A DNA stretch of 64,000 nt from Nakamurella lactea DSM 19367 (GTDB taxonomy: Bacteria > Actinomycetota > Actinomycetes > Mycobacteriales > Nakamurellaceae): the NCBI RefSeq assembly GCF_000426645.1, contig NZ_KE384551.1, forward strand, positions 1 to 64,000, written 5' to 3'. A program made the position numbers and the translations under genes. This document shows positions 8,928 to 17,181 of this stretch, in pieces; within the stretch, counting starts at the first letter, position 1; every line of letters begins with the position of its first letter. The notes under the pieces are model-generated. The model was not told where the DNA came from, ran no database searches, and worked only from the letters and a program-made list of their open reading frames with translations.

Positions 8928-9321
8928 TCCAGGCGGTGCCCGACCGGCCGATCAGCAAACCGCCGGTGACGACGGCCAGCAGGATCAGGCCGATACCCCA
9001 GACCGGCCGGCCGCTCGGGAAGGCGAGCCAGATACCGATGGCGCCGGCCAGGATCTGGACCACGATCGCCGGGGTCCGGCCCCAGCGGCGGCCCCGGATC
9101 AGCGCGGCGGCGATGGCCGCCAGGAACAGCGCCAGCACCACGAAGTAGGCGCCCTGGGCCAGCAGCTGACCGAGCCCGGAATGGTGGCCGAGACCGGAGA
9201 TCACGCTGACCACGGCGATGGCGATCAGCCCGCAGGCCTGCAGCCCGACCAGGGCACCGGCGGCCCGTACCGGACCGGGCGGCGGGATGGTGATCGGCGG
9301 CGGATCTTGATGCTCACTCAC
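8884..9321 (-). CDS. Small integral membrane protein, function unknown
   Basis: The product is 145 residues. A short proline-rich cytoplasmic head (PPPITIPPPGPVR) is followed by four predicted membrane helices (about residues 20-42, 53-73, 82-100 and 105-125). No catalytic motif is seen. The GTG start overlaps a perfect 12-base palindrome ACCTGTACAGGT at 9320-9331, which could be an operator over the start codon. The gene is convergent with the acetyltransferase. Confidence 0.65.
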   Translation of the reverse strand: MSEHQDPPPITIPPPGPVRAAGALVGLQACGLIAIAVVSVISGLGHHSGLGQLLAQGAYFVVLALFLAAIAAALIRGRRWGRTPAIVVQILAGAIGIWLAFPSGRPVWGIGLILLAVVTGGLLIGRSGTAWINEFPALFGPEPDR

Positions 9322-9365
9322 CTGTACAGGTTAAGGTCCCGCAGGCGGATAGGATTTCGGGCGTC

Positions 9366-10298
9366 ATGCACGCGATGCTCATTGTCAATCCCCACGCCAC
9401 CTCCACCACCGAGCGCAGGCGCGACCTGCTGACCCATGCGCTGGCCGGCGAGGTGAGCCTGCGGGTGGAACACACCCACGGCCGCGGGCACGCGGCGGAG
9501 CTGGCGGCCAAGGCCGCCGACGAGGGCTTCGACCTCGTCGTCGTGCACGGCGGTGACGGCACCGTCAACGAGGTGACGAACGGCCTGCTGGCCGGCGGTA
9601 TCCGGCCGGCCGGCCCGATCCTGGCGATCGTCCCCGGCGGCTCGACCAACGTGTTCGCCAGGGCCGTCGGCATCGACCCGGATCCCACCGCGGCGACCGA
9701 GCAGATCCTGGAGGCGCTGACCAGCGGACGCGAGCCGCGGACCGTGTCGGTCGGGCGGGCCGGCCGGCGATACTTCACCTTCAACGCCGGCATCGGGCTG
9801 GACGCCGACGTGGTCCGGCGGGTCGAGGAGACCAGGGCTGCGGGCAAAAAGATCTCCAACCTGTTGCATCTTCGGCACGCCCTGGCCGCCTACCGCGATC
9901 ACGAGAAGTCCACCGGCCCGCTGGTGGTGACGCTGCCGGGCGACGACCCGATCCCTGGCTGCCACCTGGCCTTCGTCTCGAACGTCAATCCGTGGACCTA
10001 CCTGTCCGGTCGGCCGATCCGGACCAATCCGCAGACCTCCCCCGACGGTGGCCTCGGCGTGTTCGTCGCCCGGTCGTTGGCGCTGCCGACGGTGGCCAGG
10101 ACGGTCGGTCAGCTCATCCGATCCAAGCCCGGTCACAGCCCGCACGGCCGGCAATTGGTCCGGACCGACGATGTCGCCTGGGTGCGCGTTGCTGCACCGA
10201 ACGGGCCGACCGGAGTGCAGGCAGACGGCGACTATCTCGGCGAGTTCGACGAGGTGGAGTTCGTCTCGATCCCGCGGGCGCTTCGCGTCCTGGTCTGA
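9366..10298 (+). CDS. Diacylglycerol kinase-family lipid kinase
   Basis: The product is 310 residues. It shows the DAGK catalytic domain: MLIVNPHAT at the start, then VVHGGDGTVNEV with the GGDGT nucleotide loop, PGGSTNVFAR, and the C-terminal beta-sandwich with GVQADGDYLGE. DgkB/YegS-type enzymes phosphorylate diacylglycerol or related lipids at the membrane. It is divergent from the membrane-protein gene, with 44 bases between them. Confidence 0.88.
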   Translation: MHAMLIVNPHATSTTERRRDLLTHALAGEVSLRVEHTHGRGHAAELAAKAADEGFDLVVVHGGDGTVNEVTNGLLAGGIRPAGPILAIVPGGSTNVFARAVGIDPDPTAATEQILEALTSGREPRTVSVGRAGRRYFTFNAGIGLDADVVRRVEETRAAGKKISNLLHLRHALAAYRDHEKSTGPLVVTLPGDDPIPGCHLAFVSNVNPWTYLSGRPIRTNPQTSPDGGLGVFVARSLALPTVARTVGQLIRSKPGHSPHGRQLVRTDDVAWVRVAAPNGPTGVQADGDYLGEFDEVEFVSIPRALRVLV

Positions 10299-10407
10299 GC
10301 CCTGACCTCGACCGATGATCTGCTGAATCGATCTGACCAGGCATCCTGGCGGCACTCGGATTCGTCACCGGCGGACGTGAGTTACGTAACCTCCGTGTCA
10401 TTTGCTC

Positions 10408-10436
10408 TTGACATCGCCGTGTTGCGTGGAAGCATT
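10408..10436 (+). promoter_or_regulatory. Possible sigma-70 promoter for whiB1
   Basis: TTGACA at 10408-10413 is followed after 17 bases by AGCATT at 10431-10436, about 140 bases upstream of the whiB1 start. The -35 is perfect and the -10 weak. A perfect GTTACGTAAC palindrome lies just upstream at 10381-10390. The rest of the leader (10437-10575) holds nothing I recognise. Confidence 0.4.
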
Positions 10437-10575
10437 TGCTTGCGCGTTCGAACAACATCGATCACGCACCACCAGACTGATGAGAGCGGCCCACCAAGCC
10501 GCGGGCCGATCCGGCCCTCACCCTAAGCGTGACCTGGTCATCATCGCCAGGCCCACAGAATGGAGCGCACTACCG

Positions 10576-10827
10576 ATGGACTGGCGTCACCGCGCGATCT
10601 GCCGCGATGAGGACCCGGAGCTGTTCTTCCCGATCGGGAACTCCGGCCCTGCTCTGTTGCAGATCGCAGAGGCGAAAGCCGTCTGCGAGCGCTGCCCCGT
10701 GATCAGTGAGTGCCTGAGCTGGGCGCTGGAATCCGGACAGGACGCCGGCGTGTGGGGCGGCATGTCCGAGGACGAGCGGCGCGCGCTCAAGCGCCGCCGG
10801 GCCAGGGCCCGCGCCCGGAGCCTGTAA
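10576..10827 (+). CDS. whiB1: WhiB1-type iron-sulfur transcription factor
   Basis: The product is 83 residues. The four cluster cysteines are at 9, 37, 40 and 46, the same numbering as M. tuberculosis WhiB1, followed by the GVWGG turn and a basic tail (RRALKRRRARARAR). WhiB1 is an essential nitric-oxide-sensitive [4Fe-4S] protein that binds the main sigma factor. An open frame continues upstream, but the MDWRH start matches the family and has GGAG ten bases before it. The convergent neighbour is pdtaS, as in mycobacteria. Confidence 0.95.
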   Translation: MDWRHRAICRDEDPELFFPIGNSGPALLQIAEAKAVCERCPVISECLSWALESGQDAGVWGGMSEDERRALKRRRARARARSL

Positions 10828-10837
10828 CCCCGACCTT

Positions 10838-10878
10838 GCGAGACCGCCCCGGTGCCGATGGCGCCGGGGCGGTCTCGC
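10838..10878. terminator. Two-way hairpin between whiB1 and pdtaS
   Basis: Perfect 15-base arms, GCGAGACCGCCCCGG (10838-10852) and its complement (10864-10878), enclose an 11-base loop. It lies between the convergent stops of whiB1 and pdtaS. There is no U-tract, which is usual in high-GC actinobacteria. Confidence 0.75.
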
Positions 10879-10911
10879 GTCAGCCCCGCTGTGCTGCCGC
10901 CAGGGCGACCG

Positions 10912-12405
10912 TCACTGCCCGCGGCGCCGCAGCGGAACCGTGATCACCACTTCGGTTCCGGGTCCGTCGGTCCGGCTGCGCATGGCGATCGTGCCGCCGA
11001 GCTCGGCGTCAACCAGGGTCCGGACGATCTGCAGACCCAGCCCCGAGCTGCGCTCCGGGGAGAAGCCCGGTGGCAGGCCCTGACCGTCGTCGATCACCCG
11101 CACCGTCAGCTCCCGGGCCGAGCGCTCGATGTCCACCAGTACCTTCTTGCCGCTGCCGCCGTCCGGGTAGGCGTGCTGCAGCGCGTTCTGCACCACCTCG
11201 GTCAGCACCATCACCAACGGAGTGGCCCGGTCCGCGGTCAGCACGCCGAAGCTGCCGCTGCGCTGGATCCCGGCCGGCGCCTCTACCGCCGCCACGTCGG
11301 AGAGCATCGGGACCAGCCGGTCGACAACGGTGTCCAGGTCCACCCGGTCGTCGGGCGCGGTCGACAACGTCTCGTGCACCAGCGCGATCGAGGCGACCCG
11401 GCGCACCGACTCGTTGAGGGCGTGCCGCACGGAGTCTTCGGTGGACCGCCTGGCCTGCAGCCGGAGCAGGGCGGCGACCGTCTGCAGGTTGTTCTTCACC
11501 CGGTGGTGGATCTCCCGGATCGTCGCGTCCTTGGACAGCAGCGCCCGGTCCCGCCTGCGCACCTCGGTGACGTCCCGCACCAGCACCAGCGCTCCGGACG
11601 GCGCACCGCCGATCAGCAACGGCATCGCCCGGAACAGAACGGTGGCGCCGCGCGCCTCGATCTCCATCCGCAGGCTGGGCCTGCCCTCGACCGCCGAGGT
11701 GATCCTGGCAGCCAGTTCGGCCGCGTCGAACGGGTCGCCGATCAGGCCCCTGGTCAACCGGGCCAGATGGGCGCCGACCACGTCGCCGGCGAATCCCAGG
11801 CGGTGGTACGCGGACAGCGCATTCGGGCTGATGAACTCGACCGTGCCGTCGGGATCCAGCCGCAACAGTCCGTCACCGGCCCGCGGGCCGGTGTGCATCT
11901 CGCCCTTCTGCTCCGGTGCCGGGAAGCTGCCCTCGGCCACCATTCCGAGCAGCGACTCGGCCGCATCCAGGTAGGCCGTCTCCAACGCGCTCGGTCCGCG
12001 CTGGGAACGGTCGATGGTGTCCCGGGCGAGCACCGCGATCACCGCACCGCGCAGCCGGACCGGAATCAGCGTCCTGGTCACCGCGCTGCCGTTCACGCCG
12101 GGCAGATCCTTGCTCTCCCAGCCTCTTTCGCGGCCCAGCGCACTGACCAGCTGGTCGATCGGTGCGCCGGACTCGGTGCGCGACACCTGGTCGTCGGCAT
12201 GCGCCGTCGGGCCCGTGGTCGGCCTGACCTGGGCCACGCAGACGAAGCTGGTCGGGCTCACGCCCTGGTCCTGCACCCACATGGTCAGGTCGGAGAACGA
12301 CAGGTCGGACAGCAGCTGCCATTCGGACACCAGCTGCTGCAGGTGCGCCACGGCGTCGCCGGGCAGGGTGGTGTGCTCGGCGAGCAGATCCGACAGGGTC
12401 GACAT
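10912..12405 (-). CDS. pdtaS: PdtaS-type sensor histidine kinase
   Basis: The product is 497 residues, close to the roughly 500 of the mycobacterial protein. It has an N-terminal GAF-like region (about 10-140), a PAS region (about 170-280), then a HisKA_2 segment REIHHRVKNNLQT with the phospho-acceptor His at 300/301, and an HWE/HATPase-type domain (NALQHAYPDG, DDGQGLPP, SSGLGLQIV). There are no membrane helices, so it is cytosolic. PdtaS phosphorylates the RNA-binding antiterminator PdtaR. The start at 12405 has GGAG seven bases upstream; longer frames run over the biotinyl gene. Confidence 0.92.
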   Translation of the reverse strand: MSTLSDLLAEHTTLPGDAVAHLQQLVSEWQLLSDLSFSDLTMWVQDQGVSPTSFVCVAQVRPTTGPTAHADDQVSRTESGAPIDQLVSALGRERGWESKDLPGVNGSAVTRTLIPVRLRGAVIAVLARDTIDRSQRGPSALETAYLDAAESLLGMVAEGSFPAPEQKGEMHTGPRAGDGLLRLDPDGTVEFISPNALSAYHRLGFAGDVVGAHLARLTRGLIGDPFDAAELAARITSAVEGRPSLRMEIEARGATVLFRAMPLLIGGAPSGALVLVRDVTEVRRRDRALLSKDATIREIHHRVKNNLQTVAALLRLQARRSTEDSVRHALNESVRRVASIALVHETLSTAPDDRVDLDTVVDRLVPMLSDVAAVEAPAGIQRSGSFGVLTADRATPLVMVLTEVVQNALQHAYPDGGSGKKVLVDIERSARELTVRVIDDGQGLPPGFSPERSSGLGLQIVRTLVDAELGGTIAMRSRTDGPGTEVVITVPLRRRGQ

Positions 12406-12500
12406 GGGTGGGCTCCGGACCCGGTGGCTGACGGCTGCGGTACGGACCGCGATCGCACGGACCGCCGCGGCGCGGATCGCCGGGGCTGACGGTGGTCGGG

Positions 12501-12719
12501 TCAGTCGTCGATCTCGGCGATCAGGTCGCCTTCCTGCACGACCTGCCCCTCGGCGACGGCGACCTTCGACACAGTCCCGTCGACCTCGGCGATCACCGGG
12601 ATCTCCATCTTCATCGACTCGAGGATGACCAGCGTGTCGCCGTCGGCGACGGTGTCCCCGACCGAGACCAGCACCTTCCACACATTGGCCACCATCTCGG
12701 CGTGTACCTGCTCGGCCAT
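12501..12719 (-). CDS. Small biotinyl (BCCP-like) carrier protein, TB7.3 type
   Basis: The product is 72 residues, a free-standing biotinyl/lipoyl domain with the biotinylation motif ESMKMEIPV. It matches mycobacterial TB7.3 in size and in its place next to pdtaS. Such proteins carry biotin for acyl-CoA carboxylase-type reactions, though the partner of this short form is not settled. A strong ribosome-binding site (AGAGGAG) precedes the ATG at 12719. An upstream in-frame ATG at 12788 is less likely. Confidence 0.9.
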   Translation of the reverse strand: MAEQVHAEMVANVWKVLVSVGDTVADGDTLVILESMKMEIPVIAEVDGTVSKVAVAEGQVVQEGDLIAEIDD

Positions 12720-12971
12720 CTGAGCTCCTCTGTCGTCCTGTGCTGGGTCTGTGTCTGCTCTGCTGGTCTGCGTCCCGGCCGCGCCCACGTCTGCGTGACT
12801 GCTTCCCGGCCGCGCCCACGGTGTCGGGCAGGTGTCATCAAACCACGGACGTTCCGACGCCGTCCCGCGTGGCAGGATAGAGCGGTTGTCCCCGCTCCCG
12901 GCGGTGGACCGCGACCCGGGCCGACGGCCCGGCGATCAGGACCGACGTGAGACGGAAGTGAGGTCGTAGAC

Positions 12972-13046
12972 ATGGGTAAACGGGCACGCAAGAAGAAGGC
13001 ACGCAAGAATTCCGGCGCCAATCACGGCAAGCGCCCCAACTCCTGA
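12972..13046 (+). CDS. Ribosomal protein bL37 (24 residues)
   Basis: A 24-codon gene begins MGKRARKKKARK and ends NHGKRPNS. Basic N-terminus, length and the NHGKRPN tail match bL37, the tiny 50S protein first seen in mycobacterial ribosome structures. GAGG lies about nine bases before the ATG. It sits alone on the plus strand between the biotinyl-protein and anti-sigma genes, and ends just before a strong hairpin. It is short enough to be missed by most gene callers. Confidence 0.85.
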   Translation: MGKRARKKKARKNSGANHGKRPNS

Positions 13047-13067
13047 GCCCGATCCGGGCACGAGGGC

Positions 13068-13095
13068 CGGCCGGCCGTTCTTCGGCGGCCGGCCG
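13068..13095. terminator. Hairpin terminator between bL37 and rsrA
   Basis: Ten-base arms CGGCCGGCCG (13068-13077 and 13086-13095) enclose the loop TTCTTCGG. The position between convergent genes suggests termination in both directions. Confidence 0.6.
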
Positions 13096-13109
13096 ACGCC
13101 GGCCCGCAG

Positions 13110-13493
13110 TCACAGCTGTTGCGTCGGATCCCCTGCGTCGCTGACGGTGCGCACCACGCGAACCTGATTCAGCTGAACCTGCTCGCCGGTGTCTGTCACG
13201 GCGGTGACGGTGACGGCGCTGATCGCCGTCGTCAGCCGGTTCCGCAGTTGTTCCGGTGCCCGCTCGCCCCCGCAGGTGCGGTGCACCAGGTCCTTGAACT
13301 TCTGTTCCAGATCGGTCTCGTCCAGGCAGGGTGAGCAGTCGTCCAGATGCCGCTGGACCGCGGCCCTGGCACCGGCGTCCATCTCGTTGTCCAGGAACAA
13401 CCAGACGTCGCGCAGCACCTGATCGCACTCGGAGTGCTCGGACTCGTGCGGAAGCTCCGACCCGCCGGTTGCCGCGTTCGTGTCGTCGGTCAT
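13110..13493 (-). CDS. rsrA: Mycothiol-system anti-sigma factor RsrA/RshA
   Basis: The product is 127 residues and a zinc anti-sigma (ZAS) protein: Cys23, then His49-X3-Cys53-X2-Cys56 (HLDDCSPC). It should hold SigH inactive when reduced and release it when disulfide stress oxidises the zinc cysteines. The start overlaps the sigma stop by four bases, so the two are co-translated. The tail after residue 95 is family-variable. Confidence 0.92.
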   Translation of the reverse strand: MTDDTNAATGGSELPHESEHSECDQVLRDVWLFLDNEMDAGARAAVQRHLDDCSPCLDETDLEQKFKDLVHRTCGGERAPEQLRNRLTTAISAVTVTAVTDTGEQVQLNQVRVVRTVSDAGDPTQQL

Positions 13494-14281
13494 GACGGAC
13501 CGACCTGTCCGGTCTCGGCGGCTACCGCCGCCTTCCGCAGGAAACCACGTTCCCTGGCGTAGTCGGCCAGCAACTCCTTGAGCTGACGCCGGCCACGGTG
13601 CAGCCGGGACATCACGGTGCCGATCGGGGTTCCCATGATCTCGGCGATCTCCTTGTACGGGAAGCCCTCGACGTCGGCCAGGTACACGGCCATCCGGAAC
13701 TCTTCGGGCAGCTCCTGCAAGGCGTTCTTCACGTCCGAGTCCGGCAGCCGGTCAAGAGCTTCCATCTCCGCCGACCGCAGACCCGTCGAGGTGTGCGACT
13801 CGGCCTCGGCCAGCTGCCAGTCGGTGATCTCGTCGGTGGTGTTGACCTGCGGCTGCCGCTGCTTCTTGCGGTAGCCGTTGATGTAGGTGTTGGTGAGGAT
13901 CCGGTACAGCCAGGCCCGCAGGTTGGTGCCCTGGGTGAACCTGGCGAAGGCCGCGAAGGCCTTCAGATACGTCTCCTGGACCAGGTCTTCCGCATCGGCC
14001 GGGTTCCTGGTCATCCGCAGGGCCGCGCCGTACAGCTGGTCCAGCAGCGGCATCGCCTCGGCGGTGAACCTCGCCGACAGCTCCGCATCGGTTTCTGCCG
14101 GGGCGGCTGCCTGCTCCGCTCCGGTCGATCCCTGGGTCGAGGTTCCGGCCACGCGCCTCACTTTCGCTCGGTTACTGCCGACGGCCGTCGGGGGCCGGAC
14201 GGGAAATGTCGCTCGCCGGTCCGAGGCTACCCGGCCGGCATGGCGGTCGCCGATGCGATCGAGCACTGCGGTGTTCGTCAC
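13490..14281 (-). CDS. sigH: Disulfide-stress ECF sigma factor SigH/SigR
   Basis: The frame gives 263 residues. Region 2 ([20 protein letters not shown]) and region 4 ([40 protein letters not shown]) are clear. Family members are 215-230 residues, which fits a GTG at 14152 (220 residues); the GTG at 14281 adds a 43-residue extension free of sigma domains. Streptomyces SigR is known to have a similar extended, unstable form made from a second promoter, so both starts may be used. A consensus SigH/SigR promoter lies 96 bases upstream. It should drive thiol and proteostasis genes under oxidative stress. Confidence 0.93.
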   Translation of the reverse strand: MTNTAVLDRIGDRHAGRVASDRRATFPVRPPTAVGSNRAKVRRVAGTSTQGSTGAEQAAAPAETDAELSARFTAEAMPLLDQLYGAALRMTRNPADAEDLVQETYLKAFAAFARFTQGTNLRAWLYRILTNTYINGYRKKQRQPQVNTTDEITDWQLAEAESHTSTGLRSAEMEALDRLPDSDVKNALQELPEEFRMAVYLADVEGFPYKEIAEIMGTPIGTVMSRLHRGRRQLKELLADYARERGFLRKAAVAAETGQVGPS

Positions 14282-14376
14282 CTGTTGTGCATCCTTCCTC
14301 GGACGGATCTGCGCGGATCAAACGCCCGCCCGCCGATCAGGGCGGTCGGGGCTGCTGCGGGTGGTCTGTCGGTGTC

Positions 14377-14402
14377 AACACCCGCCCCTGAGGCCATATT
14401 CC
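14377..14402 (-). promoter_or_regulatory. Autoregulatory SigH/SigR promoter (GGAAT-N18-GTT)
   Basis: On the minus strand GGAAT occupies 14402-14398 and GTT 14379-14377, with exactly 18 bases between. This is the known SigH/SigR consensus. It lies upstream of sigH-rsrA in the divergent region facing the osmoprotectant importer, and explains induction of the operon by its own sigma factor. Confidence 0.85.
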
Positions 14403-14514
14403 GGCGTGCGTTGTCGGCGGGTCCGCGTAGTGTCGGTGCGCCGAAGTAGTTGACCAACCAGCACTCGAAAAACCTGGGTCGCGCGACCCTTGTCCGAACG
14501 GAGGCGAGCTGCGA

Positions 14515-15651
14515 GTGATCACCTTCGACGCGGTTTCCAAGCGCTATCCGGACGGCACCGTCGCCGTGAACGAGCTGACCATGGAGATCCCCAGCGGCAG
14601 CACCACCGTCCTGGTCGGGCCGTCCGGCTGCGGTAAGACGACCTCGCTGCGGATGATCAACCGGATGATCGACCCGTCCGCCGGGCGGATCCTGATCGAC
14701 GGCACCGACGTCACCGCGGTGCCGGCGTCCCGGCTGCGTCGGGGCATCGGCTACGTCATCCAGAACGCCGGACTGTTCCCGCACCGGACGGTGCTGGACA
14801 ACGTCGCGACGGTGCCGGTGCTCACCGGGACTCCCAGGGCCGCCGCCCGCCGCGAGGCGGCCGCCCTGCTGGAGCGGGTGGGGCTGGACCCCGCGCTGGG
14901 GCGGCGCTACCCGGCGCAGCTGTCCGGTGGCCAGCAGCAACGGGTCGGGGTGGCCAGGGCGCTCGCGGCCGACCCGCCGATCCTGCTGATGGACGAGCCG
15001 TTCTCGGCCGTCGACCCGGTCGTGCGCACCGAACTGCAGGACGAGTTGCTGCGGCTGCAGGCCGATCTGGGCAAGACCATTGTGTTCGTCACCCACGACA
15101 TCGACGAGGCGATCAAGCTCGGCGACCGGCTGGCCATCCTGGCCGTCGGCGGCCGGCTGGCCCAGTTCGCCGCCCCGTCGCAGGTGTTGGCGGCACCCGC
15201 CGACGACTTCGTCGCCGGCTTCGTCGGCCGCGACCGCGGCTACCGCGCGCTCTCGTTCACGGCTGGTGACGGCATCGCGGTCCGGCCGGAGCCGACGATC
15301 CGGATCGGCGACGTGCCGACCGGCGCCGACTGGCTGCTGGTGACCGACGACGACGGCCACCCGCGTGGCTGGGTGGACGCCGCCGCGCATCCGGGCGGCA
15401 CTCCGGTCGCCGAGGCGGATCTGCGGCTCGGTGGCACGCTGCTCGGCCCCGGCGGTTCGGTGCGCACCGCGTTGGACGCCGCGTTGTCGTCACCGTCGGG
15501 CCGCGGGGTCGCGGTCGACGCGGACGGGCGGGTGACCGGTTCGATCAGGGCGGCCGACGTTTTCGCGGTCGCCGAGCGCACCGCCAGGGACGAACCGGGA
15601 GAGCCTCCCGTGCCCGCGCCAGCGGTGCTGAGCAAGGACCGTCCGGCGTGA
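14515..15651 (+). CDS. Osmoprotectant ABC importer ATPase (OpuCA/ProV-like)
   Basis: The product is 378 residues. The ABC domain has Walker A GPSGCGKTT, signature LSGGQQQR, Walker B ILLMDEPFSAVDP and the His switch FVTHD. A C-terminal CBS-like region (about 255-350, TGSIRAADVF) fits quaternary-amine importers, where it senses ionic strength. The GTG start has GGAGG ten bases upstream. It is the first of four overlapping genes. Confidence 0.9.
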   Translation: MITFDAVSKRYPDGTVAVNELTMEIPSGSTTVLVGPSGCGKTTSLRMINRMIDPSAGRILIDGTDVTAVPASRLRRGIGYVIQNAGLFPHRTVLDNVATVPVLTGTPRAAARREAAALLERVGLDPALGRRYPAQLSGGQQQRVGVARALAADPPILLMDEPFSAVDPVVRTELQDELLRLQADLGKTIVFVTHDIDEAIKLGDRLAILAVGGRLAQFAAPSQVLAAPADDFVAGFVGRDRGYRALSFTAGDGIAVRPEPTIRIGDVPTGADWLLVTDDDGHPRGWVDAAAHPGGTPVAEADLRLGGTLLGPGGSVRTALDAALSSPSGRGVAVDADGRVTGSIRAADVFAVAERTARDEPGEPPVPAPAVLSKDRPA

Positions 15652-16364
15652 ACTGGGCGTGGATCGACAGCCAGTGGCCCACCATCTGGCAGGAGTTCGG
15701 TCAGCACGTCTGGCTGTCGGTGCTGCCGGTGCTGATCGGGCTGCTGCTGTCGATCCCGATCGGCGCACTGGCGCACCGCTACGGGTGGCTGCGGCCGCCG
15801 CTGGTGACGCTCGCCGGCCTGACCTACACCATCCCCTCGTTGGCGCTGTTCGTGGTGTTGCCAGGTCTGTTGGGCACCAAGATCCTCGACCCGATCAACG
15901 TGGTGGTCGCGTTGACCCTGTACACGGTGGCGTTACTGGTGCGTACCGTCGCGGACGCGCTGGATACGGTGCCCGACGACGTCCGGCAGGCGGCCCTGGC
16001 GATGGGCTACCGGCCGGTCCGGCAACTGCTCGCCGTCGATCTGCCGGTGGCCGCCCCGGTGATCGGCGCCGGGGTGCGGGTGGCCACCGTGTCGAACGTG
16101 TCGCTGGTCGCCATCGCCGCGCTGATCGGGGTGCCCCAGCTCGGATCGTTGTTCACCCAGGGCTTCCAGGAGGACTTCGCGACGCCGATCATCGTCGGCA
16201 TCGTCGGTTGCCTGGTGCTGGCGCTGGTACTGGACCTGCTGATCGTGCTGGCCATCCGGCTGCTCACCCCGTGGCAGCGGGCCGGCCGGATCGGCCGGCG
16301 GGGTCGGTCGGCGGCGGCGGCCGAGCTCGCCGAAGTGGTCGGCCCGGCCGAGGTGATCGGATGA
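15648..16364 (+). CDS. Osmoprotectant ABC importer permease (OpuCB/ProW-like), first
   Basis: The product is 238 residues with about six membrane helices and the BPD_transp_1 coupling segment (VPDDVRQAALAMGYRPVRQL). It overlaps the ATPase stop by four bases (GTGA) and the next permease by four (ATGA). It forms half of the membrane channel for glycine betaine, proline betaine or choline-type solutes; the exact solute is not readable here. Confidence 0.9.
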   Translation: MNWAWIDSQWPTIWQEFGQHVWLSVLPVLIGLLLSIPIGALAHRYGWLRPPLVTLAGLTYTIPSLALFVVLPGLLGTKILDPINVVVALTLYTVALLVRTVADALDTVPDDVRQAALAMGYRPVRQLLAVDLPVAAPVIGAGVRVATVSNVSLVAIAALIGVPQLGSLFTQGFQEDFATPIIVGIVGCLVLALVLDLLIVLAIRLLTPWQRAGRIGRRGRSAAAAELAEVVGPAEVIG

Positions 16365-17143
16365 ACGGAGTCTGGACGTTCCTGTCGGACGGCGCCAACT
16401 GGGTCGGGCCGGACGGAATCTGGACGCGAATCGCCGAACATCTGCAGTACTCGGTGCTCGCGCTGCTGATCGCGGCGGTGATCGCGTTGCCGCTCGGTGC
16501 ACTGATCGGGCACACCGGCAAGGGCATCACCGCGGCGGTCGGCCTGGCGAACCTGCTGCGCGCGCTGCCCTCGCTCGGGCTGCTCACCCTGCTGGTGCTG
16601 TGGGGCCTGACCATCGTCCAGGACAATCCCGACATCCCGGCCCGGTGGGGGTTGTACGTCCCGTCGATCCTGGTGCTGGTGATTCTGGGCATCCCGCCGA
16701 TCCTGACCAACACCTATGCCGGCATCGGGGCGGTCGACCCCGCCGTTCGGGATGCCGCCAGCGGGCTGGGGATGACCGGCGGGCAGGTACTGCGCAAGGT
16801 CGAGCTGCCGGTCGCCGCGCCGCTGATCTTCGCCGGCCTGCGCTCGGCGTTCCTGCAGATCGTTGCCACCGCAACGATTCTGGCACTAGTGGTGACCCTG
16901 GGCGGACTCGGCAGATTCATCCTGGACGGCCCGAAATCACCGGTGAACCCCTACGGCATCATGGCCGGCGGCGCGGTACTGGTGGCGGTGCTGGCGATCG
17001 TCGGCGACCGGGTGATCGCCGCCATCGGCTACGCCGCCATCTCCCCCGGGCTGCGCAGCAACGGTCGACCGGGGAATCGACGACGCCGCCCGGCGTTGAC
17101 CACCAGGAACGACCCGGCCGCACTGGCCGAGGTACAGCAGTGA
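16361..17143 (+). CDS. Osmoprotectant ABC importer permease, second
   Basis: The product is 260 residues, a second BPD_transp_1 permease of the OpuC type (RALPSLGLLTLLVL, coupling loop VDPAVRDAASGLGMTGGQVLRKVELP). Its ATG overlaps the previous stop. A basic tail (RPGNRRRRPALTTR) follows the last helix. The frame is open far upstream in the first permease, but translation starts at 16361 on family length. Confidence 0.9.
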   Translation: MNGVWTFLSDGANWVGPDGIWTRIAEHLQYSVLALLIAAVIALPLGALIGHTGKGITAAVGLANLLRALPSLGLLTLLVLWGLTIVQDNPDIPARWGLYVPSILVLVILGIPPILTNTYAGIGAVDPAVRDAASGLGMTGGQVLRKVELPVAAPLIFAGLRSAFLQIVATATILALVVTLGGLGRFILDGPKSPVNPYGIMAGGAVLVAVLAIVGDRVIAAIGYAAISPGLRSNGRPGNRRRRPALTTRNDPAALAEVQQ

Positions 17144-17181
17144 CGAACACAGCAGATGCACATCGATTCGAGGAGAGCACA

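Noticed and set aside
9320-9331. ACCTGTACAGGT palindrome as a firm operator
   Set aside because: Short (12 bp) and alone; chance occurrence cannot be excluded, so it is only mentioned with the membrane-protein gene.
10852-12489. 545-codon plus-strand open frame opposite pdtaS
   Set aside because: Composition (Arg, Gln, His, Gly) is that of antisense GC-rich DNA, with no motif; pdtaS on the other strand has full domains.
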